Of a stretch of 11,220 nucleotides of DNA, positions 1-5,700 are shown piece after piece (position 1 is the stretch's first letter; each line of letters opens with the position of its first letter). Below the pieces are notes generated by a model. It was not told the origin of the DNA. It was given only the letters and a program-made list of their open reading frames with translations, and made no database searches. A program made the position numbers and the translations under genes. The DNA is from Alphaproteobacteria bacterium (GTDB taxonomy: Bacteria; Pseudomonadota; Alphaproteobacteria; UBA7887), in contig JANQOH010000178.1 in NCBI GenBank assembly GCA_028289725.1, forward strand, positions 1-11,220, in the 5' to 3' direction.

Positions 1-354
1 TGCGCGATGCCAATCGGGCAAATCATGGTTCCCGGGAATGTGCGTCCCGTCACTCTCGCGGACAATGCTGTCCGGCACCGCGGGATGCCGGTTGCAGTCA
101 ATCACGAGGCGGCTGTACGACTGCGTCACCAAAGGCGCATTCAATAGCGCGCTGAGCCGCACGGCCAAGGCCTCCGCGCCGATGTCATAGGCGATGTGGC
201 GATCCATCTCCGATGCATGGACACCAAGGTCGCCGAGGCGCGCCGGCACCGCCCGGCCCGCATGATCGCAGGTCAAGAGGACAGGGGAATCGCCTTCGCC
301 GTTGATCAGATTGACCGGCGGCGGATCATCCGATCCGAGAAGATCGCCGGTCAT
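1..354 (-). CDS. N-formylglutamate amidohydrolase family protein (C-terminal part outside window)
   Basis: Reading the minus strand from an ATG at 354 gives 118 uninterrupted residues that run off the left edge. The family hydrolyses N-formylglutamate to glutamate and formate, and some members act on other N-acyl amino acids. Visible family hallmarks are VLLTCDHAG near residues 25-33, with the Cys-Asp-His that opens the zinc hydrolase fold, then EMDRHIAYDIGAEALA (about 50-65), SYSRLVIDCNR (79-89) and RESDGTHIPGN (99-109). The ATG at 354 places CDHAG at the usual distance from the N-terminus. The reading frame stays open upstream, so a TTG start near 450 is possible but less likely. The ribosome binding site is weak. 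The gene diverges from a glutamine-synthetase-family gene starting at 475, which suggests shared regulation and a joint role in glutamate-derivative metabolism. The family call is firm and the exact substrate is unknown. Confidence 0.88.
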   Translation of the reverse strand, partial: MTGDLLGSDDPPPVNLINGEGDSPVLLTCDHAGRAVPARLGDLGVHASEMDRHIAYDIGAEALAVRLSALLNAPLVTQSYSRLVIDCNRHPAVPDSIVRESDGTHIPGNHDLPDWHRA

Positions 355-474
355 TGGTGCGTCGCGTGGTTCATGAATGGCGCAATCCAACTGGCTGGGG
401 GTGGTCTGGACCGGCAGGTTCCAATCACCATCGGGTTCCGTCAAGATCGGCGCGCAAATCGGGGGACACCGTAT
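355..474. promoter_or_regulatory. Divergent intergenic region shared by amidohydrolase and GS-like ligase
   Basis: This 120-base gap must carry promoters for both flanking divergent genes if the starts at 354 (minus) and 475 (plus) are right. I see a GGGGGA ribosome-binding element for the ligase at 460-465 but no convincing -35/-10 pair or operator in either direction. A role as shared control region is inferred from layout only. Confidence 0.4.
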
Positions 475-1788
475 ATGAAGCGTGAAGAGCTGATTTTCGT
501 TGGGTGCAGCGACATTGCCGGGAAAATTCGCGGCAAAAGCGTCCCGGCATCCGACTTGGACGCGCGATTGCGCCGCGGCGTCGGCTGGACACCGACAAAT
601 GTGCAAATCACCTGCTTCGACCTTATCGCGGATACGCCCTATGGTGCCTTCGGCGACGTTCTCCTCGTGCCCGATCCAAACACGCTTGTCCGCGCGGCGT
701 TCGAAGATGGCCTGCCAGCCGAGAGCTTCGTGGTCGGAACGATCAAACGCCTCGACGGGTCACCGTGGGAATGCTGCACTCGGTCAATCTTGGCCGACGC
801 GTTGGACCGGCTGCACCGTGTCGCCGGCTTGACGCTAAACAGCGCATTCGAGCAGGAGTTTCATTTCAAGGCGATGCGCAGCGCGGCCGGCAGCGCCTAT
901 TCATACGGTGGCTTCCGCGTACAGCGTGTGTTTGGCGAGACATTGACCGCCGTGATGCGCGAAAGCGGGCTCAAGCCCGATACGTTTCTCAAAGAGTATG
1001 GCGTTGACCAATATGAGGTCACAAGTGGGCCTCAGCACGGGCTCCGCGGTGCCGACCATGCGCTAATGCTGCGGGAACTGATCCGTATCGTCGGCGAACG
1101 CCTGGACCGGCCGGTAAGCTTTACGCCATTGCGCGATCCGGACGGCGTCGGCAATGGTGTTCACGTCCACATGAGTTTCGTCGATGACGATGGCCAACCG
1201 GCCACCTACGACCCAGAGAGTGCGACCGGCCTGTCGCACACGGCCGGAAGTTTCGTCGCCGGGATATTGAAGTACCTGCCTGCGATTGTCGCGCTCACCG
1301 CGCCGAGCGGTATTTCATACCAGCGCTTGAGCCCGCACCGCTGGAGTGCACCCTTTAACAATTTGGGCGCGCAAGACCGCGAGGCCGGCGTGCGGCTGTG
1401 TCCGCTTTTCGATATCGGCGAGGTCGACAAGGCCGCACAATTCAATTTCGAATATCGCGCCGCCGACGCCGCGGCGAGTCCCTACCTGCAACTCGCCGCG
1501 ATTGTGCATGCGGGCGTGCAAGGCATCGAGGACGGAATGCCAACACCGCCGGCGACGTCGGAAGACCTCTCGCTCCTGTCGGCCGAAGTGCTCGCCCAAC
1601 GGGGATACCGCCGCCTGCCGGAAAGCCTCGAGACCGCGCTCGAATTGTTCCAGAACGATCCGGTCGCCCCGACATGGTTTCCCGACGGGTTCGCCGACAT
1701 TTACGTCAAGCACAAACGCGGCGAGCTGGATTTCCTGAAGGACAAATCCGACGCCGAGGTTCACGCAGCCTACGAAGATGCGTACTAG
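475..1788 (+). CDS. Glutamine synthetase family protein (gamma-glutamyl ligase of unknown substrate)
   Basis: The 437-residue product is an ATP-dependent glutamate ligase of the glutamine synthetase fold, nearer PuuA-type gamma-glutamyl-amine ligases than housekeeping GlnA. The N-terminal beta-grasp part has GCSDIAGKIRGK (10-21). In the catalytic barrel the metal-binding pair E126/E128 lies in FEQEFHF, the ATP/glutamate motif is NGVHVHMSF (227-235), SYQRL is at 281-285, and FEYR with catalytic-type E326 is at 325-328, followed by SPYLQLAAIVHAG. The lysine-containing MPKP or MAKP motif before the HVH motif is replaced by TPLRDP. The tyrosine adenylylated in GlnA is not present in the matching loop, so GlnE control is unlikely. 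The start at 475 is chosen because the longer frame back to 196 overlaps the divergent amidohydrolase, GS homology begins with MKREELIFVG, and GGGGGA at 460-465 can serve as ribosome binding site. The amino substrate cannot be read from sequence. Confidence 0.88.
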   Translation: MKREELIFVGCSDIAGKIRGKSVPASDLDARLRRGVGWTPTNVQITCFDLIADTPYGAFGDVLLVPDPNTLVRAAFEDGLPAESFVVGTIKRLDGSPWECCTRSILADALDRLHRVAGLTLNSAFEQEFHFKAMRSAAGSAYSYGGFRVQRVFGETLTAVMRESGLKPDTFLKEYGVDQYEVTSGPQHGLRGADHALMLRELIRIVGERLDRPVSFTPLRDPDGVGNGVHVHMSFVDDDGQPATYDPESATGLSHTAGSFVAGILKYLPAIVALTAPSGISYQRLSPHRWSAPFNNLGAQDREAGVRLCPLFDIGEVDKAAQFNFEYRAADAAASPYLQLAAIVHAGVQGIEDGMPTPPATSEDLSLLSAEVLAQRGYRRLPESLETALELFQNDPVAPTWFPDGFADIYVKHKRGELDFLKDKSDAEVHAAYEDAY

Positions 1789-1854
1789 CGGTTAAAGGAA
1801 TCGGACGCTGGCCGGCGGTCCGAAATGCGTCCACCGACCTTGAATACCGCTAGT
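1784..1854. repeat. Nested inverted repeat between GS-like gene and tRNA-Cys
   Basis: A perfect 9-base inverted repeat, ACTAGCGGT at 1784-1792 and ACCGCTAGT at 1846-1854, encloses an inner hairpin TCGGAC (1801-1806) / GTCCGA (1818-1823). The left outer arm includes the TAG stop codon of the GS-like gene. It lies between that gene and the convergent tRNA-Cys, so a two-way transcript end or RNA-processing structure is plausible. Neither side has a T-run, so it is not a standard intrinsic terminator. Confidence 0.5.
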
Positions 1855-1867
1855 TTCAGGCGATGTT

Positions 1868-1941
1868 TGGAGGCCCGGACCGGAATCGAACCGATGTACA
1901 CGGATTTGCAGTCCGCTGCATAGCCACTCTGCCACCCGGCC
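1868..1941 (-). tRNA. tRNA-Cys (anticodon GCA), CCA encoded
   Basis: The minus strand from 1941 to 1868 folds as a 74-nt cloverleaf. The anticodon loop is CTGCAAA with anticodon GCA, closed by GCGGA/TCCGT. The T arm is ATCGG-TTCGATT-CCGGT, and the 3' end is U73 followed by an encoded CCA; U73 and GCA are the classical cysteine identity elements. The D arm starts GCAGAGTGGCTA, as in other alphaproteobacterial tRNA-Cys genes. The acceptor stem pairs GGCCGGG with CCGGGCC, which leaves one G5-G68 mismatch where a G-C pair would be expected. It is convergent with the GS-like gene and divergent from the methyltransferase gene, with its own promoter at 1987-2015. Identity is certain; full function is slightly open because of the mismatch. 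Confidence 0.96.
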
Positions 1942-1986
1942 GGGTCTTTCGGCGCAAGCGAAGCCGCGCCGCGCAAGGGCCGCTTG

Positions 1987-2015
1987 GGTATAGGCAAGGC
2001 CCGACAACCGGTCAA
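1987..2015 (-). promoter_or_regulatory. Putative sigma70-type promoter of tRNA-Cys
   Basis: On the minus strand TTGACC (2015-2010) and TATACC (1992-1987) are separated by exactly 17 bases. They match the -35 consensus at 5 of 6 positions and the -10 at 4 of 6. Transcription would start near 1980, about 40 bases before the mature tRNA end at 1941, a normal leader length. No start-site data are available. Confidence 0.65.
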
Positions 2016-2037
2016 GCGCAGGCGGGCTGCGGACAAA

Positions 2038-2066
2038 TTGTCTCGGCTCGGCATGCTTACTATAAG
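2038..2066 (+). promoter_or_regulatory. Putative sigma70-type promoter for methyltransferase-rhodanese operon
   Basis: TTGTCT at 2038-2043 and TATAAG at 2061-2066 are 17 bases apart and match the consensus at 4 of 6 and 5 of 6 positions. The predicted start near 2073 gives a leader of about 45 bases before the ATG at 2119. The element lies just upstream of the tRNA-Cys promoter region and points the opposite way, so the two units are divergently transcribed. Confidence 0.6.
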
Positions 2067-2118
2067 TTAAGCGTTCCCAGGGTCTGATGTCGTCGGCGAA
2101 TGAAAGGCGATTCACCAA

Positions 2119-2790
2119 ATGACTGACTTCGATGCCATGCGGCTCAACATGGTCGAATGCCAAATCCGGCCGAACAAGGTCGTCGACCCGCGTCTGATCG
2201 CGGCCTTTTCCAAGGTGCCGCGCGAACGCTTCGCGCCCGAGGGCCTGCGTGGCGTCGCCTACGTGGATGAGGATCTACAGATCGCCCCAGGTCGTTATCT
2301 CATGGAGCCGGCGGTTCTGGCGCAGATGATCCAAGCCGCCGACATTGGGGATGCCGACACGGTCTTGGATGTTGGCTGCGGCACCGGATACTCGACGGCG
2401 GTGATGGCGCAATTGGCAGGAACCATCTTCGGTCTGGAGTCGGACGACGCGCTCAACGCGCGTGCAAGCGAACTGCTGGTCGACATTGGGATTGATAACG
2501 CCGTGGTCCTATCCGGCGAATTGGCGTCCGGTCATGAAGGCCAGGCGCCTTACGACGTCATCTTGCTGGAGGGCGCCGTGTCCCACGTGCCTGAGGCCCT
2601 GCTGGCCCAGTTGACGGACAATGGCCGTTTGGTCGCAGTGCTCGAAAACCCGGCGCTGCGTGACCGGAGCCATGCCGGCCAAGTCACCCTGTTTCTTCGC
2701 TCCGCCGGCGGCATCGCGCAGCGTCCCTTGTTCGACGCGGCTGTGCCTGCTTTGCCCGGATTCGCGCCTGAGGCGGGTTTCGTTTTCTGA
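2119..2790 (+). CDS. Protein-L-isoaspartate O-methyltransferase family protein (divergent)
   Basis: The 223-residue protein belongs to the PCMT-like class I SAM-dependent methyltransferases, which in their classical form repair isoaspartyl residues. The N-terminal helix region (MRLNMVECQIRPNKVVDPRL) and VPRERFAP (33-40) are typical of the alphaproteobacterial branch. SAM motif I is VLDVGCGTGYSTAVMA (82-97), the acidic residue after strand 2 is in FGLESDD (104-110), and the post-I/motif II region is PYDVILLEGAVSHVPEALLAQL (begins at 144). The TISQP motif of Pcm, whose Ser/Thr residues contact the isoaspartyl substrate, is replaced here by RYLMEP (59-64), so repair activity is doubtful. AAAGG at 2103-2107 may be the ribosome binding site. 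The rhodanese gene starts two bases after this stop codon, implying an operon. The fold is certain and the substrate is uncertain. Confidence 0.85.
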   Translation: MTDFDAMRLNMVECQIRPNKVVDPRLIAAFSKVPRERFAPEGLRGVAYVDEDLQIAPGRYLMEPAVLAQMIQAADIGDADTVLDVGCGTGYSTAVMAQLAGTIFGLESDDALNARASELLVDIGIDNAVVLSGELASGHEGQAPYDVILLEGAVSHVPEALLAQLTDNGRLVAVLENPALRDRSHAGQVTLFLRSAGGIAQRPLFDAAVPALPGFAPEAGFVF

Positions 2791-2791
2791 G

Positions 2792-3157
2792 ATGTCGTCC
2801 GGCGACCCCAGACCAGCGGTCGAATCATCCGATCGTTTACCATTCGAAATGACGGTTGACGAACTCGCGGCGCGCATAGAGGCGCGCGAGACCCATTGCC
2901 TTTTGGACGTCCGCGAGCCTTGGGAATTGGACTTGTGCCGATTTGACGGAAGCCTGGACATTCCGATGGACGAGTTGGCGGCGCGAATTGATGAGATTCC
3001 AGCGGATTTGCCGGTCATTGTGGTGTGCCACCACGGCCAACGCAGCGCCTATGCAACCCAATGGTTGCGGGGAACCGGGCGCCCTCTCGCCGTAAACCTA
3101 AGAGGCGGCATAGATGCCTGGGCAAGACGCATCGACGAGACGATGCCGATATACTAG
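2792..3157 (+). CDS. Single-domain rhodanese-like protein
   Basis: The 121-residue cytosolic protein is one rhodanese domain, the fold that carries sulfane sulfur on a cysteine persulfide. The DVREPWEL segment (39-46) is the conserved family element, and the active-site loop is CHHGQRS with catalytic Cys79, matching CxxGxRS. The C-terminal part has the usual NLRGGIDAW (102-110). No signal peptide or second domain is visible. The start at ATG 2792 lies one base past the methyltransferase stop (TGA-G-ATG), so translation is probably coupled; Met20 (2849) is an alternative start nearer the domain edge. A longer open frame reaching back into the methyltransferase gene is rejected. The sulfur acceptor is unknown. 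It is 53 bases upstream of the TolC-family gene. Confidence 0.88.
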   Translation: MSSGDPRPAVESSDRLPFEMTVDELAARIEARETHCLLDVREPWELDLCRFDGSLDIPMDELAARIDEIPADLPVIVVCHHGQRSAYATQWLRGTGRPLAVNLRGGIDAWARRIDETMPIY

Positions 3158-3210
3158 TCTCTGGCCATTATTGCTAAGCTTCGACCATAACAAAAACCGG
3201 TAATACTGAA

Positions 3211-4647
3211 ATGTCCAAGGGAAATCGATTATCAGCCTCGGTCTTGGCTCTCATATTCGGGCTCTCCGCCGCCGCTCACCAGTCTTCTGCCCAAACGCTT
3301 GAGGAGGCGCTGGCGCAAGCCTATGCGGGCAATCCGCAATTGCTGTCCGAGCGCGCGGCCCTTCGAGCCGTCGACGAAGGTGTACCGTCGGCGCTTTCCG
3401 GTTGGCGCCCAACGGTCGAGATCAACGGCAGTGTTGGCAAGAACTACACAGCCAACGAAGCCGCCGCGACGGGCCTCGTCAGCAGTACCAGCACTTTGCC
3501 TTCATCCGCCGGGGTTAGTTTGTCGCAGCCGCTTTACCGGGGTGGCGCGACCGTGGCCGAAACCGAAGCAGCCGAGAGCCGCGTGCTCGCCGGCCGCGCA
3601 AATTTGATCGACGTTGAACAACAGATTTTGGTGGCGGCCGGAACCTCATACATGAACGTGGTCCGCGATCAATCGGTGATCGAACTCAACATCAACAACG
3701 AGAAAGTGCTTGAGCGTCAGCTCCAGGCGACGCTCGACCGGTTCGAGGTCGGCGAGGTGACGCGAACCGACGTATCACAAGCCGAAGCAAGATTGGCCGA
3801 TGCTTCCGCCTCGCGCATCGAAGCTGAAGGCAACTTGGACATCTCACGCGCCAATTACGAACGTTTGGTCGGCACACCGCCGGGTCTGCTGACATTTCCC
3901 AAATTGTCCGATGCCGTTGTGTTGCCGGAAAGCCGCGAGGCGGCCGAAGGAGGCGCATTGCAACGGAACCCCGGCGTATTGCGCGCGGGCTTTACCGAGC
4001 GGGCGGCGCTGCACGATATCAGCGCCGCGGGCGCACGCCTGTTGCCGACGGTCACCTTGGACGGTGTTGCACAGCGCGGCCTGGATCCAAATTCCTTCTT
4101 TTCGCAATCGGATTCGGCTTCGCTCACCGCGAATGTCCGCGTTCCGCTTTATCAATCGGGTTCGGAGTACGCCCGGATCCGCGAGCTTCGTCAGATCGCG
4201 GTACAGCGTCGCCGGGAGCTCGACGATGCGCGGCGGCAAGCGCGCGAAGGCGTCTCCGAGACGTGGGAGCGCCTTCAAACAAGCCGCGCACGCATTCGAG
4301 CGCTTGAGTCCTCCGTGCGCGCGAACGAAATCGCGTTGGAGGGTGTCCAGCAAGAAGCCGCGGTCGGCGCGCGGACCGTGCTCGACGTCTTGGACGCGGA
4401 GCAAGAATTGTTCGAGGCGCGCGTCGCCCTCGTGCGCGAACAATCCGCCGAGGTCGTGTTTTCATTTGAGCTCCTGCAGGTCGTCGGACGCATGGTTGCG
4501 GGTGACTTGGGCCTCAATACTCAACTCTATGACCCGACCGAGTATTACGACCAGGTCCGCGACAAATGGATCGGTTTCGGGGAAGACTTCAGCGGCACAA
4601 ATCCTCTCAATCTCGAATCGGATTTGCGCGACGTCGGCACCGACTAG
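3211..4647 (+). CDS. TolC-family outer membrane efflux/type I secretion channel
   Basis: The 478-residue protein has a signal peptide (basic start, hydrophobic ALIFGLSAAA, cleavage probably around residues 26-28 near SSAQ) and the two tandem structural repeats of TolC. The first repeat contains LEEALAQAYAGNPQL (30-44), the beta-strand motif VSLSQPLYRGG and the coiled-coil segment RFEVGEVTRTDVSQAEARLA. The second contains VRVPLYQSGSEYARIRELRQ and GARTVLDVLDAEQELFEAR. As a trimer it would form an outer-membrane barrel and periplasmic tunnel used by a tripartite pump or type I secretion system. No inner-membrane ABC/RND or adaptor gene is in the window, so its partner is unknown. The order tolC-popZ-valS resembles Caulobacter, where the matching gene is an S-layer secretion channel. 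No good Shine-Dalgarno is seen before the ATG. The family call is firm. Confidence 0.93.
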   Translation: MSKGNRLSASVLALIFGLSAAAHQSSAQTLEEALAQAYAGNPQLLSERAALRAVDEGVPSALSGWRPTVEINGSVGKNYTANEAAATGLVSSTSTLPSSAGVSLSQPLYRGGATVAETEAAESRVLAGRANLIDVEQQILVAAGTSYMNVVRDQSVIELNINNEKVLERQLQATLDRFEVGEVTRTDVSQAEARLADASASRIEAEGNLDISRANYERLVGTPPGLLTFPKLSDAVVLPESREAAEGGALQRNPGVLRAGFTERAALHDISAAGARLLPTVTLDGVAQRGLDPNSFFSQSDSASLTANVRVPLYQSGSEYARIRELRQIAVQRRRELDDARRQAREGVSETWERLQTSRARIRALESSVRANEIALEGVQQEAAVGARTVLDVLDAEQELFEARVALVREQSAEVVFSFELLQVVGRMVAGDLGLNTQLYDPTEYYDQVRDKWIGFGEDFSGTNPLNLESDLRDVGTD

Positions 4648-4651
4648 CTCT

Positions 4652-4713
4652 ACCAAAGAATCGTTGGGATTTCCGAACGACATTTCGGGTTGTTCGGAAA
4701 TCTTGTCTTTGGT
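4652..4713 (+). terminator. Long imperfect hairpin just after the TolC-family gene
   Basis: Five bases after the stop codon, ACCAAAGA (4652-4659) pairs with TCTTTGGT (4706-4713), and inside it ATTTCCGAAC (4669-4678) pairs with GTTCGGAAAT (4692-4701), giving 18 paired positions around an asymmetric internal loop and a 13-base terminal loop. There is no following T-run, so it may be a Rho-assisted end or a 3'-protecting structure rather than a strict intrinsic terminator. Confidence 0.55.
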
Positions 4714-4800
4714 GCGCCTGGCAAGTGCCACCGCGCGGAAATCATGATAGGCTCCTAACTGTTCGGGGGGTGTACGGACGGATAATGTTGGTGCGCGGTG

Positions 4801-4888
4801 GTACCTTCGGAGTAGAGTAGTATTTCCTTAGGTACAGCGGCCTCAACGCCAACGCGACCGGCCATGCAAGCGGCCGAGTCGCTTGAGG
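4801..4888 (+). promoter_or_regulatory. Two tandem stem-loops upstream of popZ
   Basis: The first stem-loop is GTACCT (4801-4806) / AGGTAC (4830-4835), continued inward by GGA/TCC across a 2x2 loop. The second is CCTCAA (4841-4846) / TTGAGG (4883-4888), with inner stems GCGAC (4854-4858) / GTCGC (4878-4882) and GGCC (4860-4863) / GGCC (4872-4875). They lie 43-130 bases before the popZ start, inside a probable 5' leader. I found no convincing promoter in the gap. A regulatory role is inference. Confidence 0.4.
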
Positions 4889-4930
4889 TTATTTGCAGCG
4901 CCAGGGCGTCAATCGGCGGGGACTGATCAC

Positions 4931-5593
4931 ATGGCAATGACCGAAGAGAATGCGCAACAGGAACCCTCAATGGAGGAGATCCTGTCGTCGATTCGGCGAA
5001 TCATTTCGTCGGATGGCGACGATAGCGTGGACGACGGTGCCGAGGCTGCCGAGGAATCGGCGGAGGATGGAGGCCAAGGCGCCGATGATGTCCTCGAACT
5101 GACGGAACGTGTCGACGAGCCAGAACCCGAACCGGAGCCAGAACCCGAAATTGAGGCGGTCGCGGAACCCGAGCCAGAGCTGGAGCCAGAACCCGAACCG
5201 GAACCTGAGCCTGAGCCAGAAATGGAGGCGGCCGCCGAACCCGAGCCGGAACCACAACCCGAACCCGAACCGGAGCCAGAACCGGAACCCGTCGAGGAAG
5301 AAGAAGTGGATCTGGAATTGGTGGACGAGGTGGTGGAGGAACCGGCACCAGATTCGGACCAGCTTGTATCCGCGGATACCGAAGCTGCTTCGGTCGCCGC
5401 TCTGGCGTCACTCAGCGCAGCCGCCGCCAGCACCGACGCAAATCTCGAATTTGGCGGCCGGACTGTCGAACAATTGGTCGCTGAACTGCTCCGCCCGATG
5501 CTAAAAAGCTGGCTTGACCAAAACCTGCCGGGCATGGTTGAAACCATGGTTCAGGCCGAAATTAAGCGGCTATCAGAACAAGCCAAGACCTGA
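4931..5593 (+). CDS. popZ: PopZ polar organising protein (DUF2497 family)
   Basis: The 220-residue product is a polar scaffold that, in Caulobacter, self-assembles into a condensate at the cell pole, anchors ParB-parS and recruits cell-cycle regulators. The N-terminal client-binding helix is present as EPSMEEILSSIRRIIS (11-26). An acidic stretch (27-60) leads into a Glu-Pro repeat linker (63-120), then VEEEEVDLELVDEVVEE. The C-terminal oligomerisation part contains TVEQLVAELLRPMLKSWLDQ (178-197) and NLPGMVETMVQAEIKRLSEQ (198-217), close to the Caulobacter C-terminus. The linker of about 115 residues is longer and more repetitive than the roughly 78-residue linker of Caulobacter. The start at 4931 is preceded by GGCGGGGA (4915-4922) at good spacing; Met3 (4937) is an alternative. 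A frame extension to 4883 crosses a stem-loop and is rejected. It lies between the TolC-family gene and valS. Confidence 0.93.
   Translation: MAMTEENAQQEPSMEEILSSIRRIISSDGDDSVDDGAEAAEESAEDGGQGADDVLELTERVDEPEPEPEPEPEIEAVAEPEPELEPEPEPEPEPEPEMEAAAEPEPEPQPEPEPEPEPEPVEEEEVDLELVDEVVEEPAPDSDQLVSADTEAASVAALASLSAAAASTDANLEFGGRTVEQLVAELLRPMLKSWLDQNLPGMVETMVQAEIKRLSEQAKT
5117..5290 (+). repeat. Glu-Pro codon repeat encoding the PopZ linker
   Basis: Alternating GAR-CCN codons code for runs of EP dipeptides over residues 63-120, interrupted twice by related spacers IEAVA (74-78) and MEAAA (98-102) that sit 24 residues apart. This points to tandem duplication of a roughly 72-base unit. Both synonymous variants of Glu and several Pro codons are mixed, so the repeat is not a recent exact expansion. 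It also creates a long spurious Ser-Gly open frame on the minus strand. Confidence 0.85.
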
Positions 5594-5652
5594 TCGCGCG
5601 CCGCGTCGCGGCGGGTGTTCGAGCAGGTCAGATTGGACCGGTGAACGGATTC

Positions 5653-5683
5653 AACCGCGCCCAAATGGCGCGGTTCGCGTTTT
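5653..5683 (+). terminator. Intrinsic-terminator-like hairpin between popZ and valS
   Basis: AACCGCGCC (5653-5661) and GGCGCGGTT (5667-5675) form a perfect 9-bp stem with a 5-base loop CAAAT, followed by CGCG and a short T-run at 5680-5683. This is a credible stop signal for popZ transcripts. It ends 25 bases before the valS ATG, so it must lie in the valS leader if valS is read from any upstream promoter. Confidence 0.6.
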
Positions 5684-5700
5684 GGTGAGACCGAACTGCC

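Noticed and set aside
196..474. A 93-codon N-terminal extension of the GS-like gene
   Set aside because: It overlaps the antiparallel amidohydrolase coding region, has no GS homology, and a ribosome binding site and family-typical N-terminus lie at 475.
2621..2791. Longer rhodanese reading frame starting inside the methyltransferase gene
   Set aside because: The extra residues are the shifted reading of the methyltransferase 3' end; the rhodanese begins naturally at ATG 2792 just after its stop.
4927..5547. A 206-residue minus-strand open frame rich in Ser-Gly repeats
   Set aside because: It is the antisense shadow of the Glu-Pro codons of popZ; the plus-strand frame has clear PopZ homology at both ends.
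5594..5700. T-box or valine leader-peptide attenuator before valS
   Set aside because: No T-box sequence, no valine-rich short reading frame and no alternative anti-terminator pairing were seen; only the single hairpin is supported.
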